Positions 1-5,825 of a DNA stretch of 11,067 nt are shown piece by piece (the stretch's first letter is position 1; every line of letters begins with the position of its first letter). Origin of the DNA: an uncultured Atopobium sp. (lineage in GTDB: Bacteria; Actinomycetota; Coriobacteriia; Coriobacteriales; Atopobiaceae); the NCBI GenBank assembly GCA_916720015.1, contig CAKAPZ010000022.1, positions 1-11,067 of the forward strand, given 5' to 3'. The notes under the pieces are model-generated. The model saw nothing but the letters and a program-made list of their open reading frames with translations. It searched no databases and was not told where the DNA came from. A program made the translations under genes and the position numbers.

Positions 1-140
1 CATGGGGGTTCGCGGGGTGCGCGGAGGCGTGCGGAGGCAGCGAGCCCACGGGTTTCTCGGCGTCAGGCGTGCGCAAGTCTCCATATCTGCAAAATAAGTC
101 TTTTCTCGCTTCTTGATTTCGTGTAACGTATAAGGGCTAA
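1..140. other. Gene-free left edge, GC-rich then AT-rich
   Basis: The first 70 or so bases are strongly G-rich and contain the 8-mer gcggaggc twice, at 21-28 and 31-38. The rest is AT-richer and leads into the yebC promoter region. All three forward frames stay open over the GC-rich part, which high GC alone explains, and none shows recognisable protein sequence. It may be the tail of something outside the window or plain intergenic DNA. I see nothing in it that can be named. Confidence 0.4.
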
Positions 141-149
141 TGTGATAAT
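141..149 (+). promoter_or_regulatory. Candidate extended -10 promoter of yebC
   Basis: The sequence tgtgataat fits an extended -10 element (TGN followed by GATAAT, one mismatch to TATAAT) 34 bases before the yebC start. No convincing -35 hexamer lies 16-18 bases upstream, which extended -10 promoters can tolerate. The call rests on motif match and position only. Confidence 0.35.
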
Positions 150-182
150 TAGGTTTTCGAACCTCTAAAGAAGGAGAGTGCA

Positions 183-980
183 ATGTCCGGACACTCTAAG
201 TGGGCCACAACCAAGCACAAGAAAGCAGCTATCGACGCTAAGCGTTCCTCGCTGTTCTCTAAGCTTTCCCGCAACATTACTGTTGCCGCAAAGATGGGTG
301 GCGACCCAAATCCGGACAACAACGCTAGCTTGTCTGCCGCTGTTGCCCGTGCTCGCATGGTCTCCATGCCTAACGCAAAGATTCAGGCCGCTATCGATAA
401 GGCATTTGGCGCTGGCGCTGATGCTGCCATTTACGAGGAGATCGTTTACGAGGGATACGGTCCTGCAGGCGTCGCAGTTTACGTTGACTGCCTGACTGAC
501 AACAAGAACCGTACCGCAGCAGACGTTCGTTCCGCATTTACCCACTCCGGCGGCAACCTTGGTACCGCTGGTTCCGTTGCGTTCCAGTTTGAGCGCAAGG
601 GTTCCATCGCAGTTGACAAGGTTATTGTCTCCGAGGAGAAGAAGGTTGCTGACCGCGAGAACGCTGTCGACGAGGACGAGTTCATGATGGCAGTTGCTGA
701 GGCTGGCGGAAACGATTACGAGGACGCTGGCGATCAGTGGATTGTTTGGACTGCATACGACAAGATGCAGGATGTCCAGAAGGGCCTCGAGGCTCAGGGC
801 ATTGAGGTTAAGGGTTCCGAGCTTACTATGGTTCCAACCACCCCAACTGACGTCTCCGTTTCTGATGCAAAGAAGGTTCAGCGTCTTATCGATAAGCTCG
901 ACGAGCTCGATGATGTTCAGAACGTCTACAGCACTATGAACATTACCGACGAGATTGCTGCTGCTCTCGAGGAGGAGTAA
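183..980 (+). CDS. yebC: YebC/PmpR-family DNA-binding regulator or translation factor
   Basis: The 265-aa product opens with MSGHSKWATTKHKKAA, the hallmark N-terminus of the YebC/TACO1 family, followed by the conserved NPDNNASL and MPNAKIQAAIDKA stretches and then the YEGYGP and NKNRTAADVR segments. Family members are about 240-250 aa; this one is slightly longer, with an acidic tail (IAAALEEE). Members have been described both as transcriptional regulators (PmpR-like) and as cytosolic factors that help ribosomes at difficult sequences such as proline stretches. Which role applies here cannot be read from sequence. The ATG is preceded by agaaggagag at good spacing, and no alternative start fits the family alignment. 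It is transcribed alone: a terminator follows within 120 bases and an insertion sequence lies beyond. It has no evident link to the ascorbate genes. Confidence 0.95.
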   Translation: MSGHSKWATTKHKKAAIDAKRSSLFSKLSRNITVAAKMGGDPNPDNNASLSAAVARARMVSMPNAKIQAAIDKAFGAGADAAIYEEIVYEGYGPAGVAVYVDCLTDNKNRTAADVRSAFTHSGGNLGTAGSVAFQFERKGSIAVDKVIVSEEKKVADRENAVDEDEFMMAVAEAGGNDYEDAGDQWIVWTAYDKMQDVQKGLEAQGIEVKGSELTMVPTTPTDVSVSDAKKVQRLIDKLDELDDVQNVYSTMNITDEIAAALEEE

Positions 981-1070
981 GCTCTCTGGTCTGTGCCGCG
1001 CGACGCGCTCCGCTCTGTGTGACGATACGCGACGAGCGCAAAATCGCGAGCGGCAACAAAACTGCACTTC

Positions 1071-1098
1071 AAAGCCCTGCCAGTTGGCGGGGCTTTTT
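1071..1098 (+). terminator. Intrinsic terminator after yebC
   Basis: An 11-bp stem, aaagccctgcc at 1071-1081 against ggcggggcttt at 1086-1096, with one G-U pair and the tetraloop agtt, runs into a five-T tract at 1094-1098. It lies 90 bases after the yebC stop codon. The matching A-run on the left side means it may also work in the reverse direction. Confidence 0.85.
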
Positions 1099-1146
1099 AT
1101 TCGAGGCTTTAGCCTGTTGAGCGCGTGTAACGCGCGAAACACAAAA

Positions 1147-1165
1147 CCACTCGCTATGCGGGTGG
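1147..1165 (+). repeat. Left-end hairpin of the IS200-like element
   Basis: An 8-bp stem, ccactcgc against gcgggtgg, with loop tat and one T-G pair. It is nearly identical to the right-end hairpin and is probably the left-end recognition structure of TnpA. Another small hairpin (gcgcgt at 1121-1126, acgcgc at 1130-1135) lies just outside and is more likely flanking DNA. Confidence 0.75.
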
Positions 1166-1191
1166 AGAATACTTTTTGCTTTGCAAATTAA

Positions 1192-1249
1192 ACTCCTTCC
1201 TTCTAGCATAGCGATTGTTCAGGTCACTAATAGCCAAGAAGGAAGGAGT
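1192..1249 (+). promoter_or_regulatory. Hairpin sequestering the tnpA ribosome binding site
   Basis: A perfect 13-bp inverted repeat joins actccttccttct at 1192-1204 to agaaggaaggagt at 1237-1249. The right arm contains the whole Shine-Dalgarno sequence of tnpA (ggaaggag), four bases before its ATG. If the leader is transcribed the ribosome site would be buried. Burying the transposase start in a 5' stem is a known way that IS200 keeps transposition low. The 32-base loop carries a second complementary element, described separately. Confidence 0.8.
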
Positions 1250-1253
1250 AGCT

Positions 1254-1708
1254 ATGGCACATAAGGCCAATAGCCTTGCGCACACAAAATGGTTATGTAA
1301 ATACCACATTGTGTTTACACCAAAGTATAGAAGGAAAGTCATTTATAACAAATACAGAGAAGACCTTCGAGAAATACTCAAGATGCTTTGTGACTGGAAA
1401 GGGGTGGAGATTCTAGAGGGACATCTCATGCCAGATCATATACACATGCTTGTGAGTATCCCACCTAAGATAAGCGTCTCAAGTTTTATGGGTTACTTAA
1501 AAGGTAAAAGCTCACTGCTCATGTTCGACAGACATGCAAACCTTAAATATAAGTATGGTAATAGAAAGTTTTGGGCCGCAGCTACTATGTATCAACCGTA
1601 GGCCTTAATGAGGCGACAATAAGAAAATATATTCGAGAACAAGAAAACGCCGATATAGCTCAGGATAAATTAAGTTTGAAGGAATATGAAAATCCCTTCG
1701 ATAAATGA
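1254..1708 (+). pseudogene. tnpA: IS200-type Y1 transposase TnpA, frameshifted
   Basis: From ATG 1254 the reading frame gives a typical IS200 TnpA beginning: KYHIVFTPKYRRKV, then the catalytic HUH motif as DHIHML (codons near 1432-1449). After FW at 1569-1574 it runs into an out-of-frame tail (AAATMYQP) and stops at 1601. One frame over, the expected ending continues without a break: YYVSTVGLNEATIRKYIREQ and on to NPFDK, with a stop at 1706-1708. Adding one base near 1575 (for example tggtgccgc instead of tgggccgc) would restore a 151-aa protein, the normal family length. The catalytic tyrosine, by alignment with Tyr127 of IS608 TnpA, is codon 1628-1630 and lies after the break, so the short product of 115 aa should be inactive. 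A sequencing error at this G-run is the main alternative. Confidence 0.9.
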
Positions 1709-1719
1709 TCTAGCTAGAT

Positions 1720-1824
1720 AGCCAGTTTAACTGGCTGCCGGTGTTACATTGCTATTGTGACCTGAACGAAGTGAAGGGCAAAGGACTTGAGTCCTGGGCA
1801 AGTATAATTAGGGTTATACCCTAA
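1720..1824 (+). other. Structured 3' tail of the IS200-like element
   Basis: Between the tnpA stop and the right-end hairpin lie three small hairpins: agccag/ctggct at 1720-1736, agga/tcct at 1783-1795 (extending inward as aggact/agtcct), and ttagggt/accctaa at 1808-1824. There is also a stretch at 1751-1767 complementary to the tnpA leader. The density of structure suggests that this is a functional RNA or single-stranded DNA region of the element and not leftover coding sequence. No TnpB is present, so it should not be called an omega RNA. Confidence 0.5.
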
Positions 1825-1829
1825 GAGCA

Positions 1830-1852
1830 AACCACCCGCTATGCGGGTGGTT
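1830..1852 (+). repeat. Right-end hairpin of the IS200-like element
   Basis: A perfect 10-bp stem, aaccacccgc against gcgggtggtt, with loop tat. It is the counterpart of the left-end hairpin and probably the right-end TnpA recognition structure. It may also slow transcription leaving the element, although no U-tract follows. Confidence 0.8.
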
Positions 1853-1879
1853 ATGATTTGGATAGCGTTGATGCTGTCA

Positions 1880-1945
1880 GAACACACCTATGTCAGATAA
1901 TCTACACGTTTTTAGAAGCCCGAACACACCTATGTCAGATAATCT
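1880..1945. repeat. 24-bp direct repeat, two copies
   Basis: The 24-mer that begins gaacacacctatgtc and ends agataatct occurs at 1880-1903 and again, without a mismatch, at 1922-1945, separated by 18 bases. The sub-motif tgtcaga also occurs at 1875-1881, just before the first copy. The copies lie directly beyond the IS right end. They could be the remains of another mobile element's end, a tandem protein-binding site, or a small-scale duplication. Two copies and an 18-base spacer are not enough for CRISPR. Confidence 0.7.
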
Positions 1946-2271
1946 GTATATACAGAGCCTAAAACATAACTTACAGCCCTAAAAAACACAGCAAATGATG
2001 ATATTTTGAGAAAAATAGGACTTTTGAAGGTCAATTTTGCAGAATAAGTGACTTTGCTGTGTTTTCAAAACGCCAAAAATAGGCCTCTAAAAAACTTATG
2101 CATTCAGATGAATTCACCCTCATGAATATTCATGAGGGTGAATATTTTCGTATCATGGTAGTTAAAATTTTGATATCTTCTTTACTGGACGAGAGAACCG
2201 ATGGACTACAGCAGCGGAAACATTCGATTGAAGCTGAATCTCGTCGTCCAACGCACGTAGCCGTAGCAGTT
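1946..2271. other. Gene-free AT-rich spacer with inverted repeats
   Basis: No credible gene is visible. The spacer holds a 13-bp perfect inverted repeat, aaaacacagcaaa at 1983-1995 and its complement at 2053-2065, with a 57-base loop. The 9-mer aaaaatagg occurs at 2011-2019 and 2075-2083. A perfect 32-bp palindrome lies at 2112-2143 and is listed separately. The composition is unlike the flanking genes and could reflect a decayed mobile element or a dispersed intergenic repeat. The rest, 2145-2271, shows nothing I can name. Confidence 0.5.
2112..2143. repeat. Perfect 32-bp palindrome, possible terminator
   Basis: The half-site attcaccctcatgaat is followed immediately by its exact reverse complement, giving 16 bp of perfect dyad symmetry with no spacer. 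On the forward strand it is followed by attttcg. On the reverse strand, the direction of the DeoR-type gene that stops 128 bases away, a run of six T appears only about 16 bases after the stem. It could be a weak terminator for that gene, a protein-binding palindrome, or an insertion hotspot. The function is unproven. Confidence 0.6.
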
Positions 2272-3036
2272 CTACAGGCTTACGCGCACAACCTTGCGAA
2301 CGCCAGCGGCTTCGAGGGCTGCTACCTGCGAAATCGACGCGGATTCGTCCGTCATAAGCACGTCGATATCGGATGGTGATCCGTACTGGAAGCTGGAGTT
2401 AACTCCCAGCTTGCTCGAGTCGGCTAGGACAATGTGCTGCTCAGAGTGCTTAAGCATCAGCGAGTTCACGCGCATCTCGTTTGAAACCAGCGTGGTGAGG
2501 CCGCGCTCAGCAGAAATTCCCGAGCACCCCAAGATGCACTTTGCGGCGCGAATCTGGTTGATTGAGGCAAGCGCAAAATCGCCGGTCATAGACTTCTTAG
2601 CTGGGCGAACTTCTCCGCCCGTAACCAAAACGGTCATCGATGGGGGATAGTCAGCCGCCAGCACGCTACCGTTATTGGTAACCACGGTGATGTTCTCGGC
2701 GGTGATGAATTCTAGGACTTTAATAGCGGTTGAACTGGTGTTAATGAAGACCGTGTCGCCATCTTTGATGAGTTTGGCAGCGGCTTGGGCAAGCTTGAAC
2801 TTCGCGGTGACCTGGTTAGAGCTGAGTCCTGTAGAGAGCGGATCAAGCAGCGTGGCCATGCCATAGCTTCGAGAAATGAGGCCCTGAGCTTCAAGTTCAT
2901 CGAGGTCGCGGCGAATGGTAAGTGAAGAAACTTCAAACCTATCGGCAAGATCGCTGACGGAAACCTGGCGGTATTGTTCAAGAAGACTCATGATAGAGCT
3001 TCTACGCGATGCTACAAATGAACGACTTGTGGCCAT
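2272..3036 (-). CDS. DeoR-family repressor, probable ascorbate regulator (UlaR-type)
   Basis: The 254-aa protein has the two-part DeoR build. An N-terminal winged helix-turn-helix (about residues 25-54, VSVSDLADRFEVSSLTIRRD) carries the family signature. A sugar-phosphate sensor domain related to ribose-5-phosphate isomerase follows, with the typical DGDTVFINTSSTA (92-104), VTNN (119-122), VTGGEVR (138-144) and ADSSKLG (205-211) segments. I chose the ATG at 3036 because ggggga lies six bases upstream; an in-frame TTG at 3057 would add seven residues without a better ribosome site. It is divergent from the ascorbate operon across a 664-bp control region, so the natural inference is that it represses that operon and is relieved by a pathway phosphate such as L-ascorbate 6-phosphate, as E. 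coli UlaR is. Orthology to UlaR is inferred from context only, so no symbol is given. Confidence 0.88.
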   Translation of the reverse strand: MATSRSFVASRRSSIMSLLEQYRQVSVSDLADRFEVSSLTIRRDLDELEAQGLISRSYGMATLLDPLSTGLSSNQVTAKFKLAQAAAKLIKDGDTVFINTSSTAIKVLEFITAENITVVTNNGSVLAADYPPSMTVLVTGGEVRPAKKSMTGDFALASINQIRAAKCILGCSGISAERGLTTLVSNEMRVNSLMLKHSEQHIVLADSSKLGVNSSFQYGSPSDIDVLMTDESASISQVAALEAAGVRKVVRVSL

Positions 3037-3371
3037 GAATCCCCCAATAGAACTCAAACTGCTGATAAACCTACGAAAATAGTTGCAAACTTTTCAAGTA
3101 ACACGACTGGCGAGAAACCCGACTACTTGCAAATAGTTCGCGAGAAGATCGAAAAAAGCTCTCGAGAAGTACGTGCAAAAGAACAGCTTTCTGTGACATG
3201 ATGACGCTATTTCCACAGTTAAAGGCCTTATATTTCAGGACATTATATAAGTCATTTAACTAACTCGATTCCGTGAAAAACATCGTACAAATTGATAGCG
3301 CCTTTTGAACGGTTCGTGAACAATTGTGTAGATGCATTTCAGCGAATCTCAGTGTATCTTACCTTATCCTA

Positions 3372-3417
3372 TGAACGTTTTGAATACTTAAACGGATATT
3401 TTTTAACGGTCAACGGT
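3372..3417. promoter_or_regulatory. Upstream operator cluster candidate
   Basis: Four half-sites lie close together: aacgtt at 3374 (inside tgaacgttt), aacgga at 3391, aacggt at 3405 and aacggt at 3412. The 9-mer tgaacgttt at 3372-3380 is the exact reverse complement of aaacgttca at 3516-3524, on the far side of the promoter. Another aacggt lies at 3308, within the small dyad gaacggttc. That the divergent DeoR-type repressor binds here is an inference from repetition and position. Confidence 0.5.
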
Positions 3418-3456
3418 TTTTATGACGTAAATATCTAAAGTGAGCATAGATAAGTA

Positions 3457-3484
3457 TTGCTAAACTCCCAACATTAGCTATACT
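3457..3484 (+). promoter_or_regulatory. Probable main promoter of the ascorbate operon
   Basis: TTGCTA at 3457-3462 and TATACT at 3479-3484 are separated by 16 bases, a good match to a housekeeping sigma factor promoter. Transcription would begin near 3491 and give a leader of about 210 bases before ulaC. The operator pair at 3507-3524 lies just after this start, where a bound repressor would block transcription. Confidence 0.6.
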
Positions 3485-3506
3485 AACATTATCGATTCGA
3501 TTGGTA

Positions 3507-3524
3507 AAACGTTCTAAACGTTCA
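3507..3524. promoter_or_regulatory. Tandem operator candidate after the promoter
   Basis: The sequence aaacgttctaaacgttca contains aaacgttc twice, nine bases apart. The second copy mirrors tgaacgttt at 3372-3380. Its place some 16-33 bases downstream of the predicted transcription start suits a repressor block. Confidence 0.55.
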
Positions 3525-3642
3525 ACAAATAGGGAAATTTGTTATACGGCAAGTCAAATGTCATATAAATTATTTATCTAATTGTTGAAGCGTTCAGAAG
3601 ATTCAAATTTTTGTCATTAAGCGATGTGTTCTTGTGTGGTCT

Positions 3643-3651
3643 TGCTATAGT
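3643..3651 (+). promoter_or_regulatory. Second, extended -10 promoter candidate before ulaC
   Basis: The sequence tgctatagt is an extended -10 element (TGN plus TATAGT) 50 bases before the ulaC ATG, which would give a short leader. No good -35 box is seen at the right distance. It may be a minor or alternative promoter. Confidence 0.4.
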
Positions 3652-3700
3652 CCAACACAAGGAAAGATTCACAGTAGTCTATTGGAGAGGAGTGAATCGC

Positions 3701-4159
3701 ATGCTACTTCGCGATATTTACGAGCAGAAGCATTATGCATTCATAAAGACCCCTATGACGTGGGAAGAGTCTATTAGAGAGTGCTGCAAACCACTGGAGG
3801 CTGACGGAACAGTCAATCCAGAGTATGCAGACGACATTATCGAGTGCGTAAAGAAGTATGGTCCTTACATTGTTATCGTTCCAAATGTTGCAATGCCACA
3901 CTCCACTGCTCGCATTGGCTCTAATGGCAAGACTGCTATTGGATTTATGCACGCTGATGTTCCTGTTAACTTCGAGGATGGCGACGATGAGAAGCAGGTT
4001 AAGACCTTCTTTACTCTGAGCGCAACCGATCAGGAAGCACACCTTAAGAATATGCAGATGCTCGTTCAGGTCCTTATGAATGAAGAGGTCCTTGAGCGCC
4101 TGAAGAATATTCAGTCTCCAGAAGAGCTCTTGGAGATCGACAAGCTTATCTCCGAGTAA
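3701..4159 (+). CDS. ulaC: Ascorbate-specific PTS enzyme IIA component
   Basis: The 152-aa cytosolic protein belongs to the EIIA family of fructose/mannitol-type fold used by ascorbate systems; E. coli UlaC is about the same size. The phosphorylation site is recognisable as NVAMPHSTARIG, with the active histidine at residue 67, and the downstream VLMNEEVLERLKN segment is typical of the family. It accepts phosphate from HPr and passes it to EIIB (UlaB). The ATG at 3701 is chosen because ggagaggag stands eight bases upstream and the family N-terminus begins there; a TTG 90 bases earlier would add a stretch that overlaps the second promoter candidate. It is the first gene of the operon, 141 bases before ulaA, so the order is EIIA-EIIC-EIIB rather than the E. 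coli order ulaA-ulaB-ulaC. Confidence 0.9.
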   Translation: MLLRDIYEQKHYAFIKTPMTWEESIRECCKPLEADGTVNPEYADDIIECVKKYGPYIVIVPNVAMPHSTARIGSNGKTAIGFMHADVPVNFEDGDDEKQVKTFFTLSATDQEAHLKNMQMLVQVLMNEEVLERLKNIQSPEELLEIDKLISE

Positions 4160-4170
4160 GCTCGTTTTTT

Positions 4171-4227
4171 GAGCGCCGGTCGCGCGCTCGTCCGCGTCGT
4201 TCGTGCGCTTTTGTGCCCGTAAGGGCA
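4171..4227 (+). other. Hairpins between ulaC and ulaA
   Basis: Two hairpins stand in the 141-base gap: gagcgc/gcgctc at 4171-4189 and tgccc/gggca at 4214-4227 with loop gtaa. A T-run (ttttttg at 4165-4171) lies before rather than after the first stem, so this is not a standard terminator in the forward direction. More likely they are mRNA processing or stability elements that separate the level of the EIIA from that of the membrane component. Confidence 0.45.
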
Positions 4228-4300
4228 AGTTATTGAGGATTTCCTTTTGTAGTGTGGGCTGCAGAAGGTACGTATGTAGGACCCTTTGAAAGGGGTATCA

Positions 4301-5812
4301 ATGGATATTGTTCTTGGTATTTGGAAATGGTTTGCGAGCAACTTCTTGACTCAGCCAGCCTATTTCATCGGTTTGATTGTTGCTATCGGCTACATTCTTC
4401 TTAAGAAGAAGTGGTACGACGTACTCGCTGGCTTCCTTAAGGCAGTCATTGGTTATCAGATCCTCCTGGTTGGTTCCGGCGGCCTGGTAACTGCATTCCG
4501 TCCAGTCCTTGTTGGACTTGAGGCTCGCTTCAACCTTTCTGCAATGGTCATTGACCCATACTTTGGCCAGAACGCAGTACAGGCAGGCATGGAGGCATCT
4601 AACGCTCCTGAGTTTATCGCTGGTCGTTCCTTCTCCTCCGTCATGCTCCTTCTGCTCTTCGCTTTTATTCTGAACATTGTTCTGGTTGCTTTTAAGAAGC
4701 AGACTAAGCTTCGCGCAATCTTTACCACTGGTCACGTCCAGGTTCAGCAGGCAGCAACTGCATTTTGGCTTATCCTCTTCTGCTTCCCACAGCTTAACGA
4801 CGTTACCATCCTTGCAGTTATGACTGTTCTTCTCGGCCTTTACTGGGCTGTTGGCTCCAACCTTTGTATTGGACCTACCCAGGACCTCACCGATGGTGCT
4901 GGCCTAACCGTTGCTCACCAGCAGATGTTTGGCGTTTACTGCGCATCTAAGGCTTCCGAGTGGCTCTCCAAGCACTCCAAGAAGGAGTCCAAGCGCATCG
5001 AGGACATCGAGCTCCCAGGCTTCCTGAAGATCTTTAACGAGAACCTCGTTGCAACTGCAATTCTTATGACAGCATTCTTTGGTGTCATCCTTGCTGTTTT
5101 GGGTCAGGACTTCCTGCTTGAGAACAAGTTCATGAAGCCAGGTCAGGATTTCTTCTTCTACATCATGACCACTTCCTTCCAGTTTGCTGTTTACCTCTCC
5201 ATTCTGCAGCTTGGTGTTCGTACCTTCGTTACTGAGCTCACCAACTCCTTCCAGGGTATTTCTAACAAGCTCCTCAAGGGCTCCGTCCCAGGCGTTGACT
5301 GTGCCGTTACCTACGGCTTTGGTTCTCCAAACGCAGTTACCCTCGGCTTCCTCATGGGTGCAGCTGGCCAGTTCCTGGCAATCGCAGCTCTGCTGCTTCT
5401 GAAGTCCCCAGTTATTGTTATTGCAGGCTTTGTCCCACTGTTCTTCGATAACGCTACTATTGGCGTTTATGCAAACAACAAGGGCGGCCTCCGTGCAGTT
5501 CTTATCATGCCTTTCATCTCTGGTCTTCTTCAGGTCTTTGGTTCAGCTCTTATCGCTGGCTGGGTTGGCATGGCTGCATACGGTGGATACCTTGGCATGT
5601 GGGACTGGGCAGTTGTCTGGCCAATCATGACCGGCGTCATGAAGTTCCTGTCCTTCGCGGGTCTCGCAATTGTTGTTATTGCTCTTATCGCAATCCCACA
5701 GCTCCAGTACCGTGCAAACAAAGACACGTACTTCATGGAGGTTGAGGATTACCAGAAGTGCAAGGAAATCCGCGCACAGAAGGCCGCCGCAGCTAGTGCG
5801 GAAAGCAAGTAG
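4301..5812 (+). CDS. ulaA: Ascorbate-specific PTS enzyme IIC permease
   Basis: A 503-aa integral membrane protein of the UlaA/SgaT family, with about 10-11 hydrophobic segments from residue 20 to 465. Family landmarks include GYQILLVGSGGLV (51-63), AHQQMFGVY (205-213) and YGFGSPNAVTLGF (338-350). UlaA carries L-ascorbate across the membrane by an elevator movement while phosphorylated UlaB adds phosphate to give L-ascorbate 6-phosphate. It is longer than E. coli UlaA (465 aa), partly through a hydrophilic loop at 223-237 and a charged, alanine-rich C-terminal tail (KEIRAQKAAAASAESK). The ATG at 4301 follows aaagggg at good spacing; an upstream in-frame TTG (4286) overlaps that ribosome site and is unlikely to be used. 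The transport partners ulaC and ulaB lie on either side. Confidence 0.93.
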   Translation: MDIVLGIWKWFASNFLTQPAYFIGLIVAIGYILLKKKWYDVLAGFLKAVIGYQILLVGSGGLVTAFRPVLVGLEARFNLSAMVIDPYFGQNAVQAGMEASNAPEFIAGRSFSSVMLLLLFAFILNIVLVAFKKQTKLRAIFTTGHVQVQQAATAFWLILFCFPQLNDVTILAVMTVLLGLYWAVGSNLCIGPTQDLTDGAGLTVAHQQMFGVYCASKASEWLSKHSKKESKRIEDIELPGFLKIFNENLVATAILMTAFFGVILAVLGQDFLLENKFMKPGQDFFFYIMTTSFQFAVYLSILQLGVRTFVTELTNSFQGISNKLLKGSVPGVDCAVTYGFGSPNAVTLGFLMGAAGQFLAIAALLLLKSPVIVIAGFVPLFFDNATIGVYANNKGGLRAVLIMPFISGLLQVFGSALIAGWVGMAAYGGYLGMWDWAVVWPIMTGVMKFLSFAGLAIVVIALIAIPQLQYRANKDTYFMEVEDYQKCKEIRAQKAAAASAESK

Positions 5813-5825
5813 CCCTCTTTCTTCC

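Larger units (their letters stand above)
1146..1852 (+). mobile_element. IS200-group insertion sequence with a broken transposase gene
   Basis: A short element of about 700 bp carries a single tnpA of the Y1 HUH type and no tnpB. Instead of terminal inverted repeats it has a similar imperfect palindrome at each end, sharing cgctatgcgggtgg at 1152-1165 and 1837-1850. That is the arrangement known for IS200/IS605 elements, which move as single strands and recognise end hairpins. The exact cleavage sites lie a few to about 20 bases outside the hairpins and cannot be fixed from one copy. The element sits between the yebC terminator and the DeoR-type gene, in tnpA-forward orientation, and interrupts no recognisable gene. 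Because tnpA is frameshifted, this copy should not move by itself unless another copy supplies transposase. Confidence 0.88.
3037..3700. promoter_or_regulatory. Long AT-rich divergent control region
   Basis: This region between the repressor gene and ulaC has no credible gene. The repressor-proximal part (3061-3180) repeats tgcaaa at 3084, 3128 and 3174, about 45 bases apart, and cgagaa at 3111, 3141 and 3163. The operon-proximal part (3300-3600) repeats AACGTT or AACGGT half-sites around a good promoter, and tgaagcgttca at 3586-3596 is an imperfect dyad of the same type. The layout fits a region bound by the divergent repressor at several places, possibly with DNA looping as known for E. coli UlaR. 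No clear promoter for the repressor gene itself could be fixed. Confidence 0.65.

Noticed and set aside
2..100. Small open frame from an ATG at the left edge
   Set aside because: The GC-rich stretch is open in all three frames, there is no visible ribosome site in the window and no recognisable protein.
165..1142. Long reverse-strand open frame opposite yebC
   Set aside because: It mirrors the codons of a well-supported yebC, has no family resemblance and runs through the terminator.
1569..1601. Programmed frameshift to make full-length TnpA
   Set aside because: No strong slippery heptamer or downstream pseudoknot is evident at the break, and IS200 transposases are normally encoded in one frame; a plain one-base loss explains it better.
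1709..1852. Omega RNA or group I intron remnant in the IS tail
   Set aside because: No tnpB is present and none of the recognisable intron core motifs could be identified; only small hairpins are seen.
1880..1945. Possible CRISPR remnant from the two direct repeats
   Set aside because: Only two copies, an 18-base spacer, no palindromic repeat core of the usual kind and no cas genes nearby.
2098..2379. Forward open frame of about 93 codons across the palindrome and the end of the repressor gene
   Set aside because: It overlaps the repressor gene antisense, includes the palindrome as coding sequence and has no ribosome site or family resemblance.
3586..3596. Catabolite (cre-type) operator at tgaagcgttca
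   Set aside because: It does not match the cre consensus at the fixed positions; it fits better as another repressor half-site dyad.
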